DNA of 24,683 bases from T3Sed10-241 sp036796255 (GTDB lineage Bacteria > Bacteroidota > Bacteroidia > Flavobacteriales_D > Cryomorphaceae). Positions 15,469 through 22,157 of the stretch are shown here, in pieces. How positions within the stretch are numbered: the stretch's first letter is position 1; every line of letters begins with the position of its first letter. The stretch covers positions 1 to 24,683 of the forward strand of contig DAIRDH010000047.1 in NCBI GenBank assembly GCA_036796255.1, written 5' to 3'. The translations under genes were made by a program, and so were the position numbers. Under the pieces are notes generated by a model. It searched no databases, was not told where the DNA came from, and worked only from the letters and a program-made list of their open reading frames with translations.

Positions 15469-15781
15469 GTTTCAAAAATTGGAAAATATATACAGAAAGG
15501 GAATGACAGCAAAGCAAGCACGTACCAAATTGATACGGGTCATCCTTTTTTACAAAAGGCCGGAGGCCGAAGGAATAGTCACACGACCCCGCTACGCTTA
15601 CGGTCAGGCAAGAGGCGAGCGACTGCGCTCGCCTCTAAATTCGTCACTTGTAACATAGGTAACTGCATAACGTTCATTATCAACCCTTATCAGATCACTG
15701 TCATTGGTGCCGAAGGGAGAGATCTCATTATCAATGAAATACATTCACAGTTATTAGTAGTCATCAAAATAAAGGATACCG
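15469..15781. other. Spacer between the two 150-bp repeats, no gene
   Basis: 313 bp without a convincing coding frame. A plus-strand frame reads through part of it but includes the repeat and has no family features. It holds the perfect 11-bp hairpin at 15611-15636. Probably debris of one or more mobile or recombined sequences. Confidence 0.5.
15611..15636. repeat. Perfect 11-bp inverted repeat with ACTG loop
   Basis: AGAGGCGAGCG - ACTG - CGCTCGCCTCT. Strong GC-rich hairpin without a T-run on either side, so not a standard intrinsic terminator. It is isolated in a non-coding spacer; it resembles the hairpin ends of REP-like or IS200/IS605-type elements, but no transposase is present. Confidence 0.75.
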
Positions 15782-15931
15782 CTCCGCAGCATTTGTAATG
15801 CTGCGGAAATCTAGCGGTGTTTTTGTAAATCTGTCACAGCAAAACAAATGCTGCGGAACGCAAATGCTCAGTACAAATGAACTTTATGGATTACTCAATC
15901 ACAAAGCGCTTCACTGCCCTCGCGTTGCGGG
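15782..15931. repeat. 150-bp repeat, copy B (3' end and flank of the DOMON-T9SS gene)
   Basis: Second copy, in the same orientation as 15319-15468. It covers the last 13 codons of the intact DOMON protein gene plus 109 bp beyond its stop. The 13-bp inverted repeats are at 15784-15796 and 15844-15856, again bounding a 73-bp unit. As the sequence beyond the stop of an expressed gene, the hairpins may also act as its terminator or protect the mRNA 3' end. Confidence 0.85.
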
Positions 15932-16700
15932 TATTGGCTTCAAGGTAGTAAATGCCGGCGGGCAGTTCACCTACGGGAATGTTGATGAGCTCGCCTGTGG
16001 CATTGCCGTTGATCGATTTGAGCAACCTCGCCTGGGTGTCGAAAATGTGCAGGGTTTCGATTTGCACGGCGCCATCCACGCGGAGGTTCAATTCGCTGCT
16101 TGCGGGGTTGGGGTAGAGCAGGAGTTGCTCCTCGAGTTGAGGTGTTGCTGAAGTTGATGAAACAAAATCGAAGCTGAGCAGCTGAGCGCCTCGGTTGCCG
16201 CCGTGAAAGGCGAGGTTGGTAGAAGCTGAGCTGCCGTGGGCGTATATGACTTGCAAGGTTGTTGCGTCAAAATCGAAGTCATAATCGTTGACATCGCCTG
16301 TGCTGAGTTCGCGCGATACCGTGATGGTGCGAATCCCATCTACGACCTCATTTCCCAACAATTCCCAGTTTTGTAACTCATCTACTACAGGGGCGGCATT
16401 GCCCACAAGGCGGCCATCGTATACTTCCGTATTGCCATTGACGGTGGCGAAGAATAGTACATCGGTTCCGGCAGCCATATTGTTGGCTCCAAAACCTATG
16501 GCAAACCAACGGTCGGCTGGTCCTTTGAGTTGAACTTCTACATCTACTTCTGTGAGCAGCACTTGCACGCTCATGTCATTGATGAGTGGAGCTTCTTCAA
16601 TTACTTTTAACAGCTGGGCCTTGCCATCCAGTGAGGCAAGGCTCAGGATAGCCACCAGGCCAAATGCATACATTTTGGTTAGGGTAAAAAGTTTCTTCAT
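15891..16700 (-). CDS. Secreted DOMON-domain protein with T9SS sorting domain
   Basis: 269 aa. Signal peptide 1-28 (ending SLDGKAQ), then a DOMON-like beta-sandwich at about 35-175. This contains WFAIGFGANNMAAGTDVLFF and the following GNTEVYDGRL, the region that in DOMON domains forms the heme- or sugar-binding pocket. A T9SS type A sorting domain follows (about 195-269): LLLYPNPASSELNLRV, LHIFDTQARLL, ELPAGIYYLEA, ending VKRFVIE. The protein is likely exposed on the cell surface, perhaps in electron transfer or sugar binding; ligand unknown. It is the last gene of an apparent operon, starting 6 nt after the ankyrin gene stop. Its 3' end is part of a 150-bp repeat whose other copy lies about 460 bp further on. 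Confidence 0.88.
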   Translation of the reverse strand: MKKLFTLTKMYAFGLVAILSLASLDGKAQLLKVIEEAPLINDMSVQVLLTEVDVEVQLKGPADRWFAIGFGANNMAAGTDVLFFATVNGNTEVYDGRLVGNAAPVVDELQNWELLGNEVVDGIRTITVSRELSTGDVNDYDFDFDATTLQVIYAHGSSASTNLAFHGGNRGAQLLSFDFVSSTSATPQLEEQLLLYPNPASSELNLRVDGAVQIETLHIFDTQARLLKSINGNATGELINIPVGELPAGIYYLEANTRNARAVKRFVIE

Positions 16701-16706
16701 GTCAAT

Positions 16707-17267
16707 TTAATTTTTGTGGTTTTCGAATTTAATAATCAGGGTTGTATTCTTGTGCATCTCAGCGTAATCAAGGGCGGAGAAGCCTTTTTGGTTTTTGATG
16801 TTCGGATCGGCGCCGGCCTCAAGCAGGGCAAGCGCAAGCTCTTCATTCTGAAACATCGCAGCGAATATCAGGGGCGTGGTACCATCCGCATCAAGGGCAT
16901 TGGGATTGGCGCCGTGGTTAAGCAGAATTTCGGCTATTTCGGTATGCCCTTTTACGGAAGTGCCCATCAGTGCCGTGCCGTAGCTGCTGTTGTAATCGAT
17001 GTCCTCAACCAGTGGGGCGAGCATTTCCACCATTTCCTTGTGGCCGTGATAGGCCGCGAGCAGCAGGGGCGCGTAGCCATTGTCGTCCAGGGCATTGGCT
17101 GCTTCGGGATTGCTTTTCAGCAAATTTGAAAGGTCCTCTGCGCTTCCATTGCGCACGATCTCAAAAATATCGCCCTGGGCGGAAATGCTGTTGCAGTTGA
17201 GCAGCAGCAATGCGAGAAATGCGATAGCATGCAATCTAAATGCATGGAGTGTTCTATTTGAGGTCAT
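16707..17267 (-). CDS. Secreted/periplasmic ankyrin-repeat protein
   Basis: 186 aa with a hydrophobic signal peptide (HAIAFLALLLLNCNSISAQ). Four to five ankyrin repeats follow: NGYAPLLLAAYHGHKEMVEM; YGTALMGTSVKGHTEIAEIL with LNHGANPNA; DGTTPLIFAAMFQNEELALA with LLEAGADPNI; and a last partial KGFSALDYAEMHKNTTLI. Bacterial ankyrin proteins with export signals serve as protein-binding scaffolds, and some (AnkB type) protect catalases. It lies 21 nt after the S10 peptidase stop and 6 nt before the DOMON gene, so a shared transcript is likely. Its binding partner could be one of these neighbours, which is inference. Confidence 0.9.
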   Translation of the reverse strand: MTSNRTLHAFRLHAIAFLALLLLNCNSISAQGDIFEIVRNGSAEDLSNLLKSNPEAANALDDNGYAPLLLAAYHGHKEMVEMLAPLVEDIDYNSSYGTALMGTSVKGHTEIAEILLNHGANPNALDADGTTPLIFAAMFQNEELALALLEAGADPNIKNQKGFSALDYAEMHKNTTLIIKFENHKN

Positions 17268-17288
17268 GTAGTGTGCTTCCTATTCGAT

Positions 17289-18821
17289 TTATTTTGTGTT
17301 GGAGGTTTCCCTGATAAAGTCGCGGATGTCTTTGGCGAAAGCGTCAAAACTCTCCTCGTCGGTGTACATCATGTGGCCGGCTTTGTAATAGGTCATCTTG
17401 ATATTGTCGCGCAATTCGGGCTTGAGGTTGAGGTGATTCACGGTGTGCTCCACAGCGTAAAATGGGGTGCCAAGGTCGAAATATCCATTCATGATCAGTA
17501 CCTTGGTGTGTGGATTTCGCGAAAGCGTGCGCGCCATGTCGGGGGCGGTGGTGATGGCGGTGGTGGTGTTCCAACTGGTATTGCCAGAATGCTCCCAGTT
17601 CCATTTAAAACCCTTTTTGCTGTAAGCGGAAATGCTGTAAACGATGGTAGGATCCATCCCCAACTCGCGGTAGTAATAGTCGAGAAATGCTGCAGTGTAA
17701 GGCGGACTCAGGCTGGAGATAAACGGGTCGTGGTCGGCAATCTGGCTGAGGATGCGCTGGTTGATGCCCCGGTAGCGGGAGTCCAAGCGGCCTACCAGCG
17801 CGCCTTCGTCGCGCAGCAATTCTGAGAAAAATTCAGAGGCTTTCACCCTGAAATTGGCCCTGAGCCAGAAATCACTGCCCGTGCCGGTGTACTTCGCCAG
17901 TTGAGCAGCCAGGTCATTTCGTTCCTCCCCGCTCAGGCGGTCGCCTTTGAAGAGGGCGGGGGAGTAGACCTCTTCGGTAAATTTTCGCACCTCATCGAGA
18001 AATGCTTCAAGCGACCCGGGCCTGATTTCCAGCTTTTCATGGTACCATGCGGTGCTCGCATAGGTGGGCAGGTGCACGATGTAGGCGAGATCATTGTCGT
18101 TGGGGAAGGTAAGCGGCAGCAGGTCGAATACGGCTGAGACCATAATCACGCCATTAAATGCTATTCCTTGATTTTGCAAATGATTCATGATGCCAGCATT
18201 TCGGAAAGTGCCGTAACTCTCGCCGAGCAGGTACTTTGGGCTGTTCATGCGGCCCTTGGCTATGAGGTACTGCTTGATAAAGGCACTGATGCTCTCAATG
18301 TCCTCATCCACGCCCCAAAAGTCCTTGCCTTGCTTTTTGCCCATGGGCACGCTGATTCCTGTGCCTACAGGATCAATCATTACGAGGTCGGCCACGTCTA
18401 GCAGACTGCGGGAATTGTCTTCGATGGTGTAAGGCGCGTTGGGCGTGGGGTTTGGGTCGTTTACCCGCACGCGCTTGGGGCCCAGGGCACCCATGTGAAG
18501 CCACACAGACGAGGAGCCGGGGCCACCGTTGAAGGCAAATACGATGGGCCGTTGCGCATTGCGCCCTTGCTCGGTGTAGCTGGTGTGTCCGAAGAGGGCC
18601 ATGACTTTGCCATCACCGTCCGGCACTTCCATTCTGCCTACATTTACGTTGTAGTTCATCTGGTTCTCACCGATCATTGCACTCCCGCGCTTTTCTATAT
18701 CGATGGCCTTGGGCAGGGTGTCGTGTTCCGCTTTGCCCTGTGCGCTGAGATGCTCGCTGCTGAGAGCTGCACTGAGCACCAGCGTGATAAAAATTAATAT
18801 TCCTGATTTGGAAAATCTCAT
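17289..18821 (-). CDS. S10 family serine carboxypeptidase-like protein
   Basis: 510 aa, secreted (signal peptide MRFSKSGILIFITLVLSAAL, cleavage near LSAQ). The alpha/beta hydrolase core is complete: oxyanion region AFNGGPGSSSVW (96-107), nucleophile elbow LLGESYGT (Ser202), acid in NGYFDLGTP (Asp449) and His483 in KAGHMMYT. All three catalytic residues are in the order and spacing of serine carboxypeptidases, so the enzyme should trim C-terminal residues from peptides. Start: an in-frame TTG at 18860 precedes the -7 box TAACTTTG (18846-18839), whereas the ATG at 18821 lies 17 nt after it and begins the signal peptide. First gene of the S10-ankyrin-DOMON unit; the YceI terminator lies just upstream. 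Confidence 0.93.
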   Translation of the reverse strand: MRFSKSGILIFITLVLSAALSSEHLSAQGKAEHDTLPKAIDIEKRGSAMIGENQMNYNVNVGRMEVPDGDGKVMALFGHTSYTEQGRNAQRPIVFAFNGGPGSSSVWLHMGALGPKRVRVNDPNPTPNAPYTIEDNSRSLLDVADLVMIDPVGTGISVPMGKKQGKDFWGVDEDIESISAFIKQYLIAKGRMNSPKYLLGESYGTFRNAGIMNHLQNQGIAFNGVIMVSAVFDLLPLTFPNDNDLAYIVHLPTYASTAWYHEKLEIRPGSLEAFLDEVRKFTEEVYSPALFKGDRLSGEERNDLAAQLAKYTGTGSDFWLRANFRVKASEFFSELLRDEGALVGRLDSRYRGINQRILSQIADHDPFISSLSPPYTAAFLDYYYRELGMDPTIVYSISAYSKKGFKWNWEHSGNTSWNTTTAITTAPDMARTLSRNPHTKVLIMNGYFDLGTPFYAVEHTVNHLNLKPELRDNIKMTYYKAGHMMYTDEESFDAFAKDIRDFIRETSNTK

Positions 18822-18838
18822 TCGGTATTGCTTTGAAG

Positions 18839-18846
18839 CAAAGTTA
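18839..18846 (-). promoter_or_regulatory. -7 box TAACTTTG of the S10 operon
   Basis: Exact TAnnTTTG match on the minus strand, 17 nt before the chosen ATG. A weak -33 candidate, TTTA, lies 18 nt upstream. Confidence 0.55.
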
Positions 18847-18916
18847 ACTTTTGAATGCAATTCTAAACCAGCTAAATTTCTTATTGTTCGGGGAATCCCA
18901 ATATAAGAACAGGCAC

Positions 18917-18952
18917 AAAAAAAAAGGCACTACCCTCTTTTGGGTGGTGCCT
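18917..18952 (-). terminator. Intrinsic terminator of yceI
   Basis: On the minus strand an 11-bp stem (one G-T wobble) with a 6-nt loop, AGGCACCACCC-AAAAGA-GGGTAGTGCCT, is followed by an unbroken run of T. It lies 87 nt after the YceI stop and separates yceI from the S10 operon promoter. Confidence 0.9.
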
Positions 18953-19039
18953 CCTATGTTGAATGAAGCATTTAAAATGCCACGGCAAACCTATTACCAT
19001 TTAAGGTACGCTGGCAAGGCCGCTTCAGATTTCAAAAGC

Positions 19040-19585
19040 TTATGCTTTTACAAATTGTACCTCGGCTGCGATCTTCACTTCTTCGCTTACCAGCACTCCG
19101 CCGCTTTCCAAAGCTGCGTTCCAGTTCAATCCCCAATCCTTGCGGTTGAGTTTGCCTGTGATGGAAAATCCAGCTTTGCTGTTGCCCCATGGGTCGGTCG
19201 CGATGCCGCCAAATTCTACATCGAGGGTCAGTTCCTTGGTCACATCTTTGATGGTGAGCTTGCCGGTGAGCTTGTATGCATCGTCGTCTACTTTTTTCAT
19301 GGAGACGCCCTGAAATTTCAATTCCTTGAATTCATCTGCATTGAAAAAGTCTCCACTTTTCAGGTGATTGTCGCGGTCTTCATTGTTGGTGAAAATCGAT
19401 GAGGCATCGATCACCGCGCTGATTGAGCTCGGGTCAAATCCATTGCCCTCGCCTTTGTAGCTGGCTTCAAATTTTCTGAATTCACCTTTCACATTGGTGA
19501 TCATAAGGTGCTTTACTTTAAATGTGAGCTCGCTGTGTGTGGGGTCGAGTGTCCATTTTGTTTTTACGTCTTGTGTCGCTTCCAT
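19040..19585 (-). CDS. yceI: YceI family lipid-binding protein (cytoplasmic form)
   Basis: 181 aa, the normal length of the YceI lipocalin-like beta-barrel that binds polyisoprenoid lipids. The family pattern is clear: WTLDPTHSELTFKVKHLMIT at the start, then VKGEFRKFEASYKG, FDPSSISAVIDASSIFTNNE, FFNADEFKELKFQGVS, LTIKDVTKELTLDVEFGG, and AGFSITGKLNRKDWGLNWN near the end. There is no signal peptide, so unlike E. coli YceI it stays in the cytoplasm, as is common for Bacteroidota members controlled by MarR-type repressors. It is a single-gene unit with its own promoter, a palindrome over the -7 box and a strong terminator. Confidence 0.93.
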   Translation of the reverse strand: MEATQDVKTKWTLDPTHSELTFKVKHLMITNVKGEFRKFEASYKGEGNGFDPSSISAVIDASSIFTNNEDRDNHLKSGDFFNADEFKELKFQGVSMKKVDDDAYKLTGKLTIKDVTKELTLDVEFGGIATDPWGNSKAGFSITGKLNRKDWGLNWNAALESGGVLVSEEVKIAAEVQFVKA

Positions 19586-19626
19586 CTGGTTTTGTTTTTA
19601 GCGTTAAAAAATGTGAGTTGTAATAT

Positions 19627-19666
19627 TGTATGTACAAACATACATTATTTTGAATTGTTCACCAAA
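19627..19666 (-). promoter_or_regulatory. yceI promoter with overlapping operator-like palindrome
   Basis: On the minus strand: -33 TTTG (19666-19663), spacer of exactly 20 nt, -7 TATGTTTG (19642-19635). A perfect 7-bp inverted repeat, TGTATGT-ACAA-ACATACA (plus strand 19627-19644), covers the -7 box. A dimeric repressor bound here would block RNA polymerase. Length and symmetry suit a MarR-type protein; the MarR gene at 6244 is a candidate, but the link is inferred. Confidence 0.7.
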
Positions 19667-19783
19667 CCCTGGACTTTTTCTTAACGAATCTTATGAGTGT
19701 GCCACATTATGCCGGGGTCAATGCATTTCTGCAAATGGATAGATCGCAGCACGGAGAGGGGAGAACGGACGCGGTGATTTATC

Positions 19784-19791
19784 TATATTTG
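19784..19791 (+). promoter_or_regulatory. -7 box TATATTTG of the M28 peptidase gene
   Basis: Exact match to TAnnTTTG, ending 19 nt before the ATG at 19811. No convincing -33 element at the usual distance. Confidence 0.5.
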
Positions 19792-19810
19792 GCCCTCCCG
19801 ACTTATAGAT

Positions 19811-21238
19811 ATGCCCCATACACCATTTCGATTGTCGCTTTGTGCGGCCTTATTCCTGCTCATCGCGGGCAATTCATTTTGCGGAAGCGCGACAGCTTCA
19901 ACTCCCGCAATCGCCAGTGCCAGCGACGACAGCCTGATGCTGCGCCGCATATATGACGAGGCCCTGGAGCGGGGCGAGGCTTACGAGAATTTGCGCAGCC
20001 TGTGCAAAGAGATCGGGCACAGGCTTTCCGGTTCGCGCGCTGCTACACAGAGCGTGGAGTGGTCGGCCGAGCTGATGGAAACCTACGGCTTCGACCGCGT
20101 GTGGCTCGACCCCATCATGGTGCCCCATTGGGAGCGCGGCGCATCTGAGCGCTGCCTGATTCCCTCCATAGGCGATACCCTCGATGCGCTGGCGCTCGGT
20201 GGCAGTGTAGCTACCAATGGCATCATCACCGCGCCTGTGGTGCATTTCGGCTCTATGCAGGCCATCAAGGATGCCCCAGAGGGCTCCCTTTCGGGCAAAA
20301 TCGCCTACCTCGATGTGCCCATGAATGCCAGGATGATCGACACTTTCAACGCTTATGGCGGCTGTGCCAATGGACGCGTGTACGGCCCTTCGGAGGCTGC
20401 GCGCAAGGGTGCGGTGGCTTTTGTGATGCGTTCCGTCGGGCTGCGCGCCGATGATTTTCCACACACCGGCGTGCTGTTTTACGATGCGGAGGTGGACAGC
20501 ATACCCGCATTTGCCTTGAGCACCAATGCTGCACACCGGCTCTCCAAACTGCTGCGCGGGAATGAAGGTATTGAGCTTCAACTGGAGTCGCATTGCAGGC
20601 GCCTGCCCGATGCGCCTTCGCACAATGTGATGGCCGAGATTCGCGGCAGCCAATTTCCCGAAAAGGTGATCACTGTAGGCGGCCACCTCGACAGCTGGGA
20701 TGTGGGCGAAGGTGCCCACGACGATGGCGCCGGGGTGGTGCAGTCCCTTGAAGTGCTGCGCATTATGAAGGTCCTGGGCATACAGCCGCGGCACACGGTG
20801 CGCTGCGTGTTTTTCATGAACGAGGAGAACGGCTCCCGCGGGGCGAAGGCTTACGCCAAAATGTGCGAAGCCGCCGGCGAAACCCATCTGGCCGCCATGG
20901 AAAGCGACCGTGGAGGCTTTGCCCCACGCGGATTTCACATCGATGGTGATGAGGTTTATATCGAACAATTGCGCAGCTACCTGCCTCTGTTTGAGCCCTA
21001 TTTGATTCATGTGATGCAGCCCGGCTACGGCGGCGTGGATATCAATCCGCTGCGCAGTCCCACCACACCGCTTATCGGCGTGGTACCCGATTCGCAGCGC
21101 TATTTCGATGTGCACCACACGGCCAACGACGTATTCGAAAACGTAAACCAGCGCGAATTGGAACTTGGAGCGGCCGGTATGACCTCACTTATTTATTTGA
21201 TCGATAAATATGACTTTCCGGAGAATGTGCTGAGGTAA
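19811..21238 (+). CDS. Secreted M28 family metallopeptidase (carboxypeptidase Q-like)
   Basis: 475 aa with an N-terminal signal peptide (SLCAALFLLIAGNSF). A PA-like inserted region (about 120-260) is followed by the di-zinc peptidase core. Metal and catalytic residues are visible: GGHLDSWDVGEGAHDDGAG (His292, catalytic Asp294, bridging Asp304), FFMNEENGSRG (Glu338/Glu339), AMESDRGG (Asp366) and YFDVHHTANDVF (His435 or His436). The layout matches M28 enzymes related to plasma glutamate carboxypeptidase. Likely role: release of amino acids from peptides in the periplasm or outside. It is monocistronic between divergent yceI and the convergent 226-aa gene. High G+C at third positions gives a long antisense open frame, which is not a gene. 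Confidence 0.93.
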   Translation: MPHTPFRLSLCAALFLLIAGNSFCGSATASTPAIASASDDSLMLRRIYDEALERGEAYENLRSLCKEIGHRLSGSRAATQSVEWSAELMETYGFDRVWLDPIMVPHWERGASERCLIPSIGDTLDALALGGSVATNGIITAPVVHFGSMQAIKDAPEGSLSGKIAYLDVPMNARMIDTFNAYGGCANGRVYGPSEAARKGAVAFVMRSVGLRADDFPHTGVLFYDAEVDSIPAFALSTNAAHRLSKLLRGNEGIELQLESHCRRLPDAPSHNVMAEIRGSQFPEKVITVGGHLDSWDVGEGAHDDGAGVVQSLEVLRIMKVLGIQPRHTVRCVFFMNEENGSRGAKAYAKMCEAAGETHLAAMESDRGGFAPRGFHIDGDEVYIEQLRSYLPLFEPYLIHVMQPGYGGVDINPLRSPTTPLIGVVPDSQRYFDVHHTANDVFENVNQRELELGAAGMTSLIYLIDKYDFPENVLR

Positions 21239-21283
21239 TAGTGAAATGAGGGATCGTAAAGTACGATGCGTCCATTGCCGAAT

Positions 21284-21961
21284 TTAAGCCCTTTCGTTTT
21301 CCTCTTCTTCGGCCAAAAGGCACTCTCCTTCAAATTCTTGCGCCGTAAGTTCTTCCTTATTTATCCAGTACTCCGAAGTGATCAGCGTAAAGTCATGGTC
21401 ATCTTTTTTGTCCAATACCCACACAATGTTTTCGGCCTCTTCAAATGCCTTGTCGGTGGTCATTTGTGCTTCAAATAGCCGCTTGATGATGTTCCTGTCT
21501 GAAATGCCATTGTTGAAAGCCTTCAGCACCATTTCTTTCGTAATTTCCTCTTCATGCTCACCCGCTGCCACCATGCTAAAGTCAACCACTGTGGCCTTCA
21601 CATTTGGAAATTTGCCATTGTAGGCCTTGTACAGCAATTGGTTGATGTTGAACAGGTCGTATTGTAAGTCAATTTCCGGATATTCTTCAGAGACTTTGTC
21701 AATCAGCATGTCATTTGAAATCTGGGCGATTTGACCTTCGTTGAGTCTCTCGGACAGTTTGTACGCCAGCACCATTTCAGCGGCCTCATTGGGTTCGTAA
21801 TCAGTAATGGCCATTTGGAGCATTTCTTTCAGGTTTTCCGGCTTTACCGTGCTGGCTTCCGGGAAATTGAACAACTCTAAAAGGTTGATGTAGTCATGGT
21901 CTTGCCAATAATCTGCGAGTTCTTCAACTGTCGTGACGCTCTCAATGGTGATATTGAATTT
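21284..21961 (-). CDS. Acidic protein of unknown function, body of the 226-aa frame
   Basis: The gene runs from the ATG at 21964 to 21284 (226 aa); coordinates here stop at 21961 because the first codon overlaps the preceding 41-aa frame as ATGA. The product is strongly acidic (many Asp/Glu, C-terminal EEEENERA), has no signal peptide or membrane helix and few Cys. The N-terminal half is predicted mostly helical (VEELADYWQDHDYINLLELF, AAEMVLAYKLSERLNEGQIA), with a more mixed C-terminal half (IVWVLDKKDDHDFTLITSEY). I recognise no family. It is the distal gene of a minus-strand cluster with the 41-aa frame and the Fic gene, and is AT-richer than the M28 gene next to it. A soluble accessory or stress protein is possible; function unknown. 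Confidence 0.8.
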   Translation of the reverse strand, partial: KFNITIESVTTVEELADYWQDHDYINLLELFNFPEASTVKPENLKEMLQMAITDYEPNEAAEMVLAYKLSERLNEGQIAQISNDMLIDKVSEEYPEIDLQYDLFNINQLLYKAYNGKFPNVKATVVDFSMVAAGEHEEEITKEMVLKAFNNGISDRNIIKRLFEAQMTTDKAFEEAENIVWVLDKKDDHDFTLITSEYWINKEELTAQEFEGECLLAEEEENERA

Positions 21962-22086
21962 CATGGTAAATTGTGTTTTTCGGCCCAGTATTGAGCCTTT
22001 GGATTTTTGCTGCTTCGAATTGCATGGTTCGCCTCTGAAGCCTTTACGCCGTTCCCATTGGGCAATCTACCCATAGGCCAGGTCAT
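21961..22086 (-). CDS. Possible 41-aa small protein coupled to the 226-aa gene
   Basis: ATG at 22086 to TGA at 21963-21961. The product (MTWPMGRLPNGNGVKASEAN at the start, ending KAQYWAEKHNLP) is basic and contains Trp, Asn and Gly. Its stop overlaps the ATG of the 226-aa gene as ATGA, the usual sign of translational coupling. A near-consensus -7 box, TACCTTCG (22109-22102), lies 15 nt upstream, inside the palindrome CCTTCGAAGG (22098-22107). The same frame stays open upstream to about 22165 without an ATG. No known family. It could be a true small protein or a leader peptide; a chance frame is not excluded. Confidence 0.45.
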   Translation of the reverse strand: MTWPMGRLPNGNGVKASEANHAIRSSKNPKAQYWAEKHNLP

Positions 22087-22157
22087 CTGTTTAAAGCCCT
22101 TCGAAGGTAAGGTTTTTATCGGGGGGGAGCTGAGAGGATTGGTGTGGCCTCCGCCAA

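Noticed and set aside
15296..15658. 120-codon plus-strand frame across repeat copy A
   Set aside because: It begins at the stop of the radical SAM gene, runs through the palindromes and an antisense sorting-domain tail, and has no coding character of its own.
19898..21118. 406-codon open frame antisense to the M28 peptidase gene
   Set aside because: Caused by the high G+C at third positions of the real gene. The antisense translation has no domain, signal peptide or start context, while the plus strand carries all M28 metal ligands.
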